A stretch of DNA of 9,150 nt, from NCBI GenBank assembly GCA_017455945.1, contig JAFTLM010000253.1, forward strand, positions 1 to 9,150. Direction: 5' to 3'. The position numbers were made by a program, and so were the translations under genes. Positions 1-7,137 of the stretch are shown here, one piece after another; position 1 is the stretch's first letter, and every line of letters starts with the position of its first letter. The notes beneath the pieces are model-generated. The model ran no database searches. It was not told the DNA's origin and saw nothing but the letters and a program-made list of their open reading frames with translations. Source of the DNA: Clostridia bacterium. Its GTDB lineage: Bacteria > Bacillota > Clostridia > Oscillospirales > CAG-272.

Positions 1-822
1 AGCAACAGAACAGTTGCTCTTATAGAAAACGGAAGCTGGGCGCCCCTTGCGGCAAAGGCTATGAGAGAGATGTTTGAAAAGAGCAAGAACATCACTTTCA
101 CAGACACAACCGTAAAAATAATGTCCGCCCTCAACGACGAGAGCAAGGCACAGCTTGACGCTCTTTCGGAAGAGCTTTGCCGCGAATATCTGGCAACGCA
201 GGACGCCACGGCAAACAAAAACGATCTCACCGCTCTCTTTAAGATAGGATACGGATTGTACGTTGTTACTTCAAACTACGGTAAAAAGGACAAAGGTCTT
301 ATAGTAAACACGGTAACACAGGTGACAAACACACCCAACAGAATTGCGGTTACCATCAACAAGGAAAATTATTCTCACCACGTTATAAAGCAAACAGGAA
401 AGATGAACATCAACTGTCTTACGGTTGACGCCCCATTCAAGGTGTTTGAAGTGTTCGGTTTCCAAAGCGGACGCAACGTAGACAAGTTTGCCAACTGTGA
501 GCCGCTTCGCTCGGACAACGGACTTGTGTTCCTTCCCAGATATATCAATTCGTTTATGTCCTTGAAGGTTGAGCAGTACGTGGACCTTGACACACACGGA
601 ATGTTCATCTGCTCCGTAAGCGAGGCGAGAGTGCTTTCTGACAGAGAGACTATGACCTATTCTTATTATCACGCAAACGTGAAGCCCAAGCCTCAAACAG
701 AGGGCAAGAAGGGTTACGTGTGCAAGATATGCGGTTACGTTTACGAGGGCGAACCGCTTCCCGAAGACTTTATCTGCCCGCTTTGCAAGCACGGTGCGGC
801 AGATTTTGAGCCTATAAAATAA
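1..822 (+). CDS. Flavodiiron protein C-terminal part fused to flavin reductase and rubredoxin domains (5' partial)
   Basis: The reading frame is open from base 1, so the start and the expected metallo-beta-lactamase-like diiron domain lie upstream of the window. The 273 visible residues begin in the last part of a flavodoxin domain ([14 protein letters not shown], then roughly to residue 60). A flavin reductase-like FMN-binding domain follows at about 75-225 ([12 protein letters not shown], then [18 protein letters not shown]). The protein ends in a rubredoxin-type domain with Cys241, Cys244, Cys259 and Cys262. Proteins of this class reduce O2 and/or NO to harmless products in the cytoplasm of anaerobes. 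The order matches an FprA protein joined to a high-molecular-weight rubredoxin (Hrb) of the kind known as a separate protein in Moorella; the fusion would pass electrons from NAD(P)H through flavin and rubredoxin iron to the diiron site. The rubredoxin domain is short, with only 14 residues between its two cysteine pairs. A separate rubredoxin gene follows after 31 nt, probably co-transcribed. The assignment of the missing N-terminus is inferred. Confidence 0.88.
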   Translation, partial: SNRTVALIENGSWAPLAAKAMREMFEKSKNITFTDTTVKIMSALNDESKAQLDALSEELCREYLATQDATANKNDLTALFKIGYGLYVVTSNYGKKDKGLIVNTVTQVTNTPNRIAVTINKENYSHHVIKQTGKMNINCLTVDAPFKVFEVFGFQSGRNVDKFANCEPLRSDNGLVFLPRYINSFMSLKVEQYVDLDTHGMFICSVSEARVLSDRETMTYSYYHANVKPKPQTEGKKGYVCKICGYVYEGEPLPEDFICPLCKHGAADFEPIK

Positions 823-853
823 AAAATATATAAAATCACGGAGGAAATTTATT

Positions 854-1015
854 ATGAAAAAGTATGTATGCGACGTATGCGGATGGGTTTACGATGAGGC
901 GCTTGGCGATCCCGACAACGGAATTGCTCCCGGCACAAAATTTGAAGACCTTCCCGAGGACTTCGAGTGTCCTCTTTGCGGAGTAGGCAAAGACGACTTC
1001 TCCGAAGAAAAGTAA
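854..1015 (+). CDS. Rubredoxin
   Basis: This 53-residue protein is a complete, classical rubredoxin, a small cytoplasmic one-electron carrier with a single Fe(Cys)4 site. The iron ligands are Cys6 and Cys9 (CDVCGWVYD) and Cys39 and Cys42 ([11 protein letters not shown]), with normal spacing; the [15 protein letters not shown] segment is typical of the family. The ATG at 854 follows a GGAGG ribosome binding site at 840-844 with a 9-nt spacer. The gene starts 31 nt after the flavodiiron fusion protein and ends just before a strong terminator, so the two are probably co-transcribed. The most likely role is to supply electrons to the flavodiiron protein or other oxidative-stress enzymes such as rubrerythrin. 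The need for it is not obvious, because the upstream protein already carries a rubredoxin domain. Confidence 0.95.
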   Translation: MKKYVCDVCGWVYDEALGDPDNGIAPGTKFEDLPEDFECPLCGVGKDDFSEEK

Positions 1016-1022
1016 ACAAGCC

Positions 1023-1053
1023 AAAAGGACTGTCGCCAAGACAGTCCTTTTTT
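1023..1053 (+). terminator. Rho-independent terminator of the flavodiiron/rubredoxin unit
   Basis: A 12-bp perfect stem (1023-1034 with 1040-1051) surrounds a 5-nt loop, GCCAA, and ends in a run of T. It starts 8 nt after the rubredoxin stop codon. The minus-strand lipid kinase pseudogene ends at 1073 on the other side, so the hairpin may also stop transcripts from that direction, although the U-tract there is short (four T). Confidence 0.9.
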
Positions 1054-1072
1054 GTGTTTTCTGTATATTTTC

Positions 1073-1712
1073 TTACGCCATTATTTTTGCTTTCACGCAG
1101 CTTACCGCATGATATTCGGTAACGTCAAGAACGGTTTCGCCATCAATCTGCAACGGAGTCGAACGGTCAAATTTTACAGTTATATCTTTACCGGTAAGCA
1201 CTTCGACGCACTTTGTATTTTTTATATGTTCGCCGGTAAAAATTGAAGGAAAGATCATAAGAGTTTTTAACTTTCCCGAACCGTGAAACACCATAAGCGA
1301 CAGCTTTCCGTCTGTATCTGTTCTGCTCTGCTCGGGTGTAGGAATCATTCCGCCGCCGTAATGTCTGCCGTTCATAGTAGGCGCTATCCACACTTTTTTA
1401 TAATTATGTTCAACTCCGTCAACCACAACCGCAGCCGTATAGTGGGCTTTTTTATTTTGGGCTCTGAGCTTGTCTCCGATTTCACAGCAATATCCGTCTA
1501 TACCGTACCCCACTCCGTTGATAAACACGGTGGTCTTTCCGTTTACTGTAACGCTTGGCATTTTCATTCAAAATCTTAAAAAGCGTACTGTAACTGTCTA
1601 TTTCGGTCATATCTACAAGTTTGGTTTCCCACTCACAGCGGCTCATATAATTTTCGGCAAGCGCTTTGCAGGTGCCACCTCCGGACATAGGATTATACAA
1701 CAAATATTGCAC
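1073..1712 (-). pseudogene. Diacylglycerol/lipid kinase-family pseudogene with internal deletions and frame change
   Basis: The first part, from the GTG at 1712, reads MQYLLYNPMSGGGTCKALAE and on to about residue 50 (TEIDSYSTLFKILNE), which is the N-terminal edge of a YegS/BmrU-like lipid kinase catalytic domain. The frame then fails and stops at 1482. Near 1567 the homology jumps into another frame with PSVTVNGKTTVFINGVGYG and continues to the family's C-terminus (WIAPTMNGRHYGGGMIPTP, FHGSGKLKTLMIFPSIF, FDRSTPLQIDGET). The whole middle is gone, including the GGDGT nucleotide-binding motif. A second in-frame gap seems to lie in HYTAAVVVDGV, where relatives, as I remember them, carry about 15 extra residues. 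Only about 210 residues' worth of coding remain of roughly 300. A good ribosome binding site (AGAGAGG, 1726-1720) precedes the GTG, consistent with a once-working gene. Intact relatives phosphorylate membrane lipids such as diacylglycerol. This remnant should have no kinase activity. An assembly error at the junction is the main alternative. Confidence 0.8.
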
Positions 1713-1809
1713 GGTTAAACCTCTCTTTTCAGTTAAATTTCGGTAATATTTTAACCCGCCATCATAAACTGAAAATAAACTTTTTTCGACAAAAACTCCA
1801 TAAAATTAC

Positions 1810-1832
1810 AAAAAGGCTCCGAAGAGCCTTTT
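1810..1832 (-). terminator. Rho-independent terminator with UUCG loop after the histidine kinase
   Basis: Read on the minus strand, AAAAGGCTC (1832-1824) pairs with GAGCCTTTT (1819-1811) around a TTCG tetraloop closed by a C-G pair, and the run of T extends to 1810. The base of the stem overlaps the last base of the histidine kinase stop codon (1834-1832). It is the only convincing terminator between 1832 and 8400, so it may end the whole minus-strand gene run. Confidence 0.9.
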
Positions 1833-2911
1833 TATTGTTTTTTAGGAAGTTCCACCGAAAATTCGGTGAAATTATTCTCACTTATCACGCCGATGCTTCC
1901 TCCGTGGAGTTCGACTATACGCTTAACTATAGCAAGTCCGATACCGTTACCCTCGGTGGCGTGTGACTCGTCTGCCTGGTAAAACTTTCGCCAGATTTTC
2001 GCCACGCTGTCGAGCGGAATTTCGCTTCCCGTATTACCTACGCTTATTTCAAGAGTTTCACCGTTATCTAAAATTTTCAACGACAGTTTTCCACCTTTTT
2101 CGGAAAATTTCACGGCGTTATCCAACAAGTTTATCCATATTTGTTTCAAAAGTTCCTCGTTAGCCGATATTTTATACTCACCAATATCTATATCGATTTC
2201 AAGGTCTTTCTTTGACCATTTATCCTCAAGCAACAGTATTGATGCCCTCAGTTGCTCGGAGAGATTAAACTCAGAAATATCGGTCAGTATCCTCTGATTT
2301 TCCACCCTTGTAAGATTGAGAACGTTCGTTGCCATATACGACAGCCGCCAGGACTCCTCCTCTATGGCGTTTATGTACTGAAGCCTCTGCTCCTCACTGA
2401 GGTTTTCTTTTTTCAAAAGTCTGGCAAAACCGAGTATAGAAACAATGGGCGTTTTAAATTCGTGTGAAAAATTATTGATAAAGTCGCTTCTTAAAAGCTC
2501 TGTGTTTTTCAACTCCGCCGACAGCTTATTGAAGCTGTCTGACAGCTCCCTAAAGGAGTTCATTTTATTAAGAGTCGGCGGAAAGTCTATCTTAACGTCG
2601 TAGTCACCGTCTGACATACGATTTATCTGGTTTATGAGCTTATTTATTGGTCCGAGCGGCAATCGCACAGCAAAAAAAGCGATAGTAAAGCCCATTATCA
2701 CGCTTATTATAACCATAAGAGATGCAAAAACGCTGGGCTTTCCCGATTCGCTTACGCTTTTAATAACGTCAAAACGCACCAACAGCCACGCCGCCACAGC
2801 CGCCAACGAAACCGCCACTGCAAGGATACCGAAAACAAGCAAAGAAAACATAAGTATAAGCGAATATCTTTGCTTGCGTTCCCTGTTCTTAAAATTTATT
2901 TTCATCTTCAT
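1832..2911 (-). CDS. Sensor histidine kinase, two membrane segments, HAMP-type linker
   Basis: This 359-residue membrane kinase senses a signal, autophosphorylates on histidine and passes the phosphate to the regulator encoded just upstream. Two hydrophobic stretches, about 17-46 and 61-83, flank a very short outer loop of about 14 residues. A HAMP-like linker follows (about 84-137, starting RLPLGPINKL). The dimerisation domain carries His150 in FSHEFKTP, and the ATPase domain has the N box (WINLLDNAVKFS, 259-270) and the G2 box (GNGIGLAIVKRIVELHGG, 321-338). The G1 box reads NTGSEIP, with Asn293 where the consensus has Asp; as far as I recall, related Gram-positive kinases share this change. 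The ATG at 2911 overlaps the regulator's TGA by 4 nt (ATGA), so the pair is translationally coupled. With almost no extracytoplasmic domain, the kinase may sense the membrane itself or a partner protein. Confidence 0.95.
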   Translation of the reverse strand: MKMKINFKNRERKQRYSLILMFSLLVFGILAVAVSLAAVAAWLLVRFDVIKSVSESGKPSVFASLMVIISVIMGFTIAFFAVRLPLGPINKLINQINRMSDGDYDVKIDFPPTLNKMNSFRELSDSFNKLSAELKNTELLRSDFINNFSHEFKTPIVSILGFARLLKKENLSEEQRLQYINAIEEESWRLSYMATNVLNLTRVENQRILTDISEFNLSEQLRASILLLEDKWSKKDLEIDIDIGEYKISANEELLKQIWINLLDNAVKFSEKGGKLSLKILDNGETLEISVGNTGSEIPLDSVAKIWRKFYQADESHATEGNGIGLAIVKRIVELHGGSIGVISENNFTEFSVELPKKQ

Positions 2912-3582
2912 ATTTTCTTTACCGCCTTATAGCCGAGTCCGCGCACAGACAATATTTCAAATTCTTCCCAATTTTCAAAACGCTTACGAAGTCTTCCTAT
3001 GTGGACGGTTACGGTCTCCCAACCGGTATTGCTGGCAGCTCCCCATATCTCGTCCATAAGCTGAATTCTGGTAAATATCTTTCCGGGATATGACAAAAGC
3101 TTGTACAAAAGCATAAACTCCTTTTGCGGCAATTCACAAACAGTATCACCTTTGGTTACCGTCAGAGAATCGTAATCTATCACCACCTCGCCGATAACTA
3201 TTTTACGTTCATCGGCAATCTTGGCACGACGCAGAAGTGCTTTTATTCTGTAAAGCATTTCTTCTTCGTCAATCGGCTTGGTTATGTAGTCATCGGTTCC
3301 TACCAAAAATCCTTTGTGTTTGTCGGCGGGAAGCTGTTTTGCCGAAACCATAAGTATAGGCAGAGTGCTTCTTGATTCACGGATGATTTTGGTAAATTCA
3401 TAGCCGTCCATTTCGGGCATCATTATATCAAGCACCACCAAATCAATATGCTCACTGTCTAAAAGTGTCAGTGCTTCCTTGCCGTTTGCTGCAGAACAAA
3501 CGGTATAACCCGCTTCTTTCAACACAGCTTCAAAGAAAATTCGGGTGTTTTTGTCATCATCGACAACCATAATTTTAAACAT
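2908..3582 (-). CDS. OmpR/PhoB-family response regulator
   Basis: This 224-residue cytoplasmic DNA-binding regulator is the partner of the histidine kinase that follows it with a 4-nt overlap. The receiver domain (1-115) shows the acidic pocket Asp8-Asp9-Asp10, the phosphoacceptor Asp52 (VVLDIMMPEMDG), Ser80 at the conserved Thr/Ser position and Lys102 in TKP. The C-terminal winged helix (about 125-222) has the usual family ending, with VTVHIGRLRKRF and ILSVRGLGYK. The ATG at 3582 has a very strong ribosome binding site, GAGGTGA at 3593-3587. Only 52 nt separate it from the stop of the SGNH hydrolase gene and no terminator is visible there, so it may be read from the upstream enzyme genes. 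No binding site for it could be identified by eye. Confidence 0.95.
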   Translation of the reverse strand: MFKIMVVDDDKNTRIFFEAVLKEAGYTVCSAANGKEALTLLDSEHIDLVVLDIMMPEMDGYEFTKIIRESRSTLPILMVSAKQLPADKHKGFLVGTDDYITKPIDEEEMLYRIKALLRRAKIADERKIVIGEVVIDYDSLTVTKGDTVCELPQKEFMLLYKLLSYPGKIFTRIQLMDEIWGAASNTGWETVTVHIGRLRKRFENWEEFEILSVRGLGYKAVKKI

Positions 3583-3634
3583 AATATCACCTCGGTGTGT
3601 TATTGTCGGCTGTTATTATGAACCCCTCGACTTT

Positions 3635-4258
3635 TTACTCTCCGTACCAAAGCGGAATATCCTTTAGCTTGCTCCAGACAAATCTGCCCATATTTTTACC
3701 GCCCAGGTCGTTTAAGTGGATATTGTCTTTTTGGTAATCCCTTGCTTTTACTCGGGCATAGCCAAAACCGCCCTCGGTGAAAATATTTATTACGGGAACA
3801 CCGTTGAGATGTCCGACACGCTCGGCAAGCTCGGCAAACTCAAGCCCCGTAAGCTCTCTTTTTACCTTCTTTTCGGGTTCGATGTTATTGCTTAATATCA
3901 TAACGATAAGCACTATCTGCGCCTTGGTGTTTTCCTGCACATATCTTATGCACTGATTAAGGCAACCGCAGAAGGATTCGTCGTCGGTATCGTAGATATC
4001 TCCGTGATTACCGCTTTCATTGGGAAGCACTTCAAGCGTGATAAGGTCTGCGTTTTCCTTGCCGTCATCCATATTCATAACCGCAAGCTTATTGTTGCCC
4101 TTGCCGAATCCGTCGGGGGTAAGGCAACCGCCGGGGATTCCTTTGTTTACCACTTTAAGCCCTGAAAGCTCCTCTACAACGGGAACGTATTTTCCCTGCG
4201 CTATACTCGTCATAGACGTGCCGTATGCGTACCACGTCTTTCCGTGCCAATGATTCAT
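3635..4258 (-). CDS. SGNH/GDSL-family hydrolase (putative carbohydrate esterase)
   Basis: A 207-residue single-domain protein without a signal peptide. SGNH marks are visible: block I YGTSMTS with the likely nucleophile Ser15, block II NKGIPGG (Gly40 or Gly43), a block III-like LEVLPNESG with Asn80 in place of the usual GxND arrangement, and block V DNIHLND giving the Asp178-His181 dyad. Members of the superfamily hydrolyse ester bonds, often acetyl groups on sugars or acyl chains on lipids. The start is supported by AGGAG at 4269-4265, and the gene begins 13 nt after the stop of the kinase gene upstream, so the two are clearly co-transcribed. Placed after GH28 and GH39 glycosidase genes, it may remove acetyl or other acyl groups from an imported oligosaccharide; that substrate is inferred. 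A lipase or thioesterase-like role cannot be excluded. Confidence 0.8.
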   Translation of the reverse strand: MNHWHGKTWYAYGTSMTSIAQGKYVPVVEELSGLKVVNKGIPGGCLTPDGFGKGNNKLAVMNMDDGKENADLITLEVLPNESGNHGDIYDTDDESFCGCLNQCIRYVQENTKAQIVLIVMILSNNIEPEKKVKRELTGLEFAELAERVGHLNGVPVINIFTEGGFGYARVKARDYQKDNIHLNDLGGKNMGRFVWSKLKDIPLWYGE

Positions 4259-4271
4259 TTTGTACTCCTTA

Positions 4272-5057
4272 TCAGCCGAACACTTCCGCGGCGGCTATTA
4301 TTTTTATTTTTTCTTCGTCAACCTTATCTCTGCCGTAGGCATCGAAAAAGCGTGCTCGGTATTTATCTGTTTTAAGGTTAAACCACAGCGTCCACGCACC
4401 CCAGAAAAGGTCCACGTGGCGGTCGCCCACACCGCCGTTTCCAAGGTCGATAAACTTTGAAAACTTCCAATTATCAAGCATAATATTGGGAAGGCAGTAG
4501 TCACCGTGAAGCAACACTCTGCCATTAATCTCTCCTCTTCCCCGGCAAAGCACCGCCCAAGCCTCTTCCGCCGAACGATAACCGAAGCTGTCGGGAAAGC
4601 TTGTTTTATCATAATTCCCCGTTCTGTAATTTTCCTCGGCAAGAGCAAAATATTCACTCATTCTGTCTTGTATGGGGCAATCGAAAAAATCGGTCTCGTG
4701 GAGTTTGCGAAGCTCTGCGGCTATTGTATCACACAGTCTCTTGGGGTCATCGAGATACCTCTTATACGTGCAATCCTCGCCGCTTACCTTTTCGGTAAGC
4801 AGCCAGTCTCGTTCTCCCGAAGAGTAGCGCAACACCTCTGCTCCAAGCCCCTTTTTGTGAAAATACGCGGTCATTTCGGCTTCTCTTTTGAGAGTTCCCA
4901 CATCACAAGTCTTAAGGTAATACCCCTTGTCCTTATCAACAAACCACACTCTTGCCTCGGGAGAGCATGAGCTGTCAAAAAGCCTTGCACCCTCGGTAAA
5001 TTTGGCAATCTCATCGGGCAACTCAAAATCTATTTTTTCTACAAGTGTTCTTTTCAT
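4272..5057 (-). CDS. Aminoglycoside phosphotransferase (APH(3')-like) family small-molecule kinase
   Basis: The 261-residue protein has an eukaryotic-kinase-like fold and is about as long as APH(3') enzymes, roughly 264 residues. A likely ATP-binding lysine is Lys49 (YYLKT), with Glu59 or Glu61 as its partner. The catalytic loop is HGDYCLPN (His184, Asp186, Asn191), and the metal-binding stretch IDLGNGGVGDRHVDL carries Asp204. DWLLTE at 84-89 and a C-terminal helical region (about 212-261) also fit APH(3'). Known members phosphorylate the 3'-hydroxyl of kanamycin-type antibiotics. Here the ATG overlaps the GH39 stop by 4 nt (ATGA), and an SGNH hydrolase gene follows after 13 nt, so it belongs to an enzyme operon. 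That setting fits a kinase for a sugar or glycoside at least as well as a resistance gene. There is no sign of a mobile element nearby. Confidence 0.82.
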   Translation of the reverse strand: MKRTLVEKIDFELPDEIAKFTEGARLFDSSCSPEARVWFVDKDKGYYLKTCDVGTLKREAEMTAYFHKKGLGAEVLRYSSGERDWLLTEKVSGEDCTYKRYLDDPKRLCDTIAAELRKLHETDFFDCPIQDRMSEYFALAEENYRTGNYDKTSFPDSFGYRSAEEAWAVLCRGRGEINGRVLLHGDYCLPNIMLDNWKFSKFIDLGNGGVGDRHVDLFWGAWTLWFNLKTDKYRARFFDAYGRDKVDEEKIKIIAAAEVFG

Positions 5058-6352
5058 TTCAATTCTACGTACACAGTAAGGAAGCTATCCTTTTGCAATG
5101 TTTGCGGTAACTCTGTCTCTTCCTCGATTTTGCCGTCGCAGGTTATAACGCATTTGGTTATCTCACCGCCAAAATCAAGCTCCATAGGCATTTCATCCAA
5201 ATACGGATTCGCAATTACGATACAGGCGTTTTTGCCGTTTTTTGCGGCAACGGCATAGATCCTTTCGGTATCACATTTGAGCGTTGCCTGCTCCCCAAGC
5301 TTATAAAGCTCGTTAAATGCCTTAAAGGCGTAATATGTCGGAAACGGCTCGGCGGTAAGCGGGTTGAACATTGAGCCGTAAACACTTGTACCGAAGCGCG
5401 CGTCGTAAAACATTGCGTTATCAAGAGGACTGTTCTGGAACATCAGCAACATTCCGCAGGTAGCGGCGGCGTGGTGTGCCGTTCCTCTTTTCGCAACTTC
5501 ACTGTTCCATTCGTTACAAGAGGTTTCGGTATCCTTAAAGCCTGCCTCATCCAGTCTTTTTCTTGCATAGTCGGCATAAACCTTATTGCACTCAATATCA
5601 CCGTAGCTATGCCAGGAGAAGAAGTCAAGAGGACACTCATTGGCTTTTATGTAGTCAAGAAAGCCGTCAAAAAATTCGATAAAATACTCAAATCGCGGAG
5701 AGGATTTTGCACTTTCCACAAAGGTTTTCTTTAACGCATAGAAACCGCAACTTGCGTAACCGCCTATCTTAAGATGCGGAAAGCATTTTTTCAGATGCTT
5801 TGAGGCAACACCGTAAAGCTCGTAATACTGCTCCTTTGTCCCCTTCCACATCTGATTTTCGTCGGGTTCTTCATAGTTATCGGGCTCGTTCCATATTTCC
5901 CAATACTTAATATTATACTTAAATCCGTCTGCCCAACCCTCGGTATAATGACGGATAATATGCTCGCAGATAACCGCCCACTTGTAGGGGTCAGTGGGAG
6001 GATCAATGCGGTAGGATTTTATCGCCGCATCGTTTTCTATTGTAACCCCAAGACGAAAAAATGGCTCAACGCCGCTTTCCACAAGAGCGGTTATCAGCAT
6101 ATCCGTAAAGGTGAAATCGTATGATGCGGGGTCTGTGGGGTCTTTGTCAAAATCTCTGAAAATATTGGGAATATCCACCCAACGAAAACCACCGTATGCG
6201 CCGCCCACATCGTGAAGACGGGAATAAGGAATACCAGCCTCTGTAAGATAGTGAAACATTTTGAAATTCGTTCCTGCAAACGGAGGTTGACCTACGCCGT
6301 GCATAGGCTTTATTTTTCCGACATTTTGGGCAAAATCAACTTTAATTTTCAT
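5054..6352 (-). CDS. Glycoside hydrolase family 39-type glycosidase, cytoplasmic
   Basis: A 432-residue (beta/alpha)8-barrel glycosidase of clan GH-A style. The acid/base is most likely Glu156 in YWEIWNEPDN and the nucleophile Glu281 in SCNEWNSEVA, each at the end of a barrel strand as expected. SRLHDVGG near residues 44-51 and FFSWHSYGD near 244-252 also fit GH39. The last ~80 residues look like the small beta-sandwich seen after the barrel. There is no signal peptide, so it should act inside the cell on short imported glycosides. Characterised GH39 enzymes include beta-xylosidases and alpha-L-iduronidases; the sequence alone does not settle the substrate. The ATG at 6352 is preceded by GGAAAG, 13 nt after the stop of the gamma-glutamyl hydrolase gene, and its TGA overlaps the next start by 4 nt. 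Confidence 0.83.
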   Translation of the reverse strand: MKIKVDFAQNVGKIKPMHGVGQPPFAGTNFKMFHYLTEAGIPYSRLHDVGGAYGGFRWVDIPNIFRDFDKDPTDPASYDFTFTDMLITALVESGVEPFFRLGVTIENDAAIKSYRIDPPTDPYKWAVICEHIIRHYTEGWADGFKYNIKYWEIWNEPDNYEEPDENQMWKGTKEQYYELYGVASKHLKKCFPHLKIGGYASCGFYALKKTFVESAKSSPRFEYFIEFFDGFLDYIKANECPLDFFSWHSYGDIECNKVYADYARKRLDEAGFKDTETSCNEWNSEVAKRGTAHHAAATCGMLLMFQNSPLDNAMFYDARFGTSVYGSMFNPLTAEPFPTYYAFKAFNELYKLGEQATLKCDTERIYAVAAKNGKNACIVIANPYLDEMPMELDFGGEITKCVITCDGKIEEETELPQTLQKDSFLTVYVELK

Positions 6353-6365
6353 ATTGGCTTTCCTT

Positions 6366-7064
6366 TCAATTGCATTCCTTTATGAAATCCTCAAATATAG
6401 CTCTGTTGTATTCGTCCTTATCCAAAAGTCTTTCGGGATGCCATTGATATGCGCGTATGTATTGGTCTCCCGTATAATACACTGCCTCAACAATTCCGTC
6501 ATCGGCTGTTGCCATTACTTCAAGTCCGTCGCCAAGCTTTTTTATGGCTTGGTGGTGAAAGCTGTTGCCTTTAATACGGTTTGTGCCGACAAGCGTGTAA
6601 AGCGGTGTATTTTCATTTATATTGATACTGTGAGAATATTCAAATTCTCCCTCGGTTTGTCTATGTATCAATTTTGTATTCACTTCGGTGGGAACGTCTT
6701 GATAAAGTGTGCCGCCAAGTGCGACGTTGACAAGCTGTGCGCCCCTGCATATTGCAAGTATCGGCTTCTTTGCCTCAAAAGCCATTTTAAAAGCCCTGAA
6801 CTCCAAGTCATCTCGGTTGAGTTGCAACTCGCCGCAGGTTGGCTTTTTCTCCTCACCGTAACGCTTGGGAGCGATATCTTTTCCTCCGGTAAAAAAGAAA
6901 CCGTGACAGACATCAATCATTCCGTCAAGTATTCCGTCGGATTCCACGTACGGCAACACCAACGGCAAGCCTCCCGCCTTTTCAATGGCGGAAATATAAT
7001 TTTTCTTCACCGACGTGACAAAATCTTCGTCAACCTCGGTAAGTATTCCTATAATGGGTTTCAT
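6366..7064 (-). CDS. Class I glutamine amidotransferase-like hydrolase (peptidase C26, PuuD/gamma-glutamyl hydrolase family)
   Basis: The 232-residue protein has the class I glutaminase fold. The nucleophile elbow is AICRGAQ with Cys106, and the triad is completed by His209 and Glu211 in WHPE. FFTGGKDIAPKRYGE (56-70) and SFHHQAIK are signatures of the gamma-glutamyl-gamma-aminobutyrate hydrolase (PuuD-like) branch, which cleaves gamma-glutamyl amide bonds and needs no synthetase partner. Ten further codons are open upstream (to a TTG at 7094), but the ATG at 7064 is better: AAAGGAGA at 7076-7069 lies inside that extension, and the fold starts at KPIIGIL. It lies between GH28 and GH39 genes, 73 and 13 nt away. 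No polyamine-pathway gene is near, so a role in putrescine use is unsupported; it may cleave a gamma-glutamyl group from a glycoconjugate. Confidence 0.87.
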   Translation of the reverse strand: MKPIIGILTEVDEDFVTSVKKNYISAIEKAGGLPLVLPYVESDGILDGMIDVCHGFFFTGGKDIAPKRYGEEKKPTCGELQLNRDDLEFRAFKMAFEAKKPILAICRGAQLVNVALGGTLYQDVPTEVNTKLIHRQTEGEFEYSHSININENTPLYTLVGTNRIKGNSFHHQAIKKLGDGLEVMATADDGIVEAVYYTGDQYIRAYQWHPERLLDKDEYNRAIFEDFIKECN

Positions 7065-7068
7065 AGGC

Positions 7069-7076
7069 TCTCCTTT
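7069..7076 (-). promoter_or_regulatory. Ribosome binding site deciding the start of the gamma-glutamyl hydrolase
   Basis: AAAGGAGA lies 4 nt before the ATG at 7064 (the AGGAG core is about 6 nt away). It falls inside the alternative upstream extension that begins with TTG at 7094 and has no comparable site, which favours the internal ATG. Confidence 0.8.
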
Positions 7077-7137
7077 CCGTTTCCGCACAATCAATTTGAA
7101 TATTTATATTTTGTTTCGCTGTATACTGCCTTTTCGC

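Noticed and set aside
271..792. A 173-codon minus-strand open frame inside the flavodiiron gene
   Set aside because: It lies opposite a clearly conserved multidomain protein, has no domain signal of its own and no fitting ribosome binding site was noticed.
1713..1809. A promoter for the lipid kinase pseudogene (TATGAT, TAAAAT and TTGTCG-like boxes on the minus strand)
   Set aside because: The spacings between the candidate boxes do not fit; apart from the ribosome binding site at 1726-1720 I see nothing definite in this gap.
2634..3059. A 141-codon plus-strand open frame crossing the regulator-kinase junction
   Set aside because: Both genes on the other strand are unmistakable and overlap by ATGA; the antisense translation is low complexity and matches nothing I know.
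3583..3634. A separate promoter before the response regulator (CATAAT near 3619-3614)
   Set aside because: No -35 box at suitable spacing and no extended -10; it may still work with an activator, but I cannot support it.
4272..5057. A mobile antibiotic-resistance cassette
   Set aside because: No transposase, integrase, terminal repeats or composition shift surround the APH-like gene, and it is translationally coupled to its neighbour.
7065..7094. A longer gamma-glutamyl hydrolase beginning at TTG 7094
   Set aside because: The ribosome binding site AAAGGAGA lies inside this extension and serves the ATG at 7064; the extra residues are not part of the fold.
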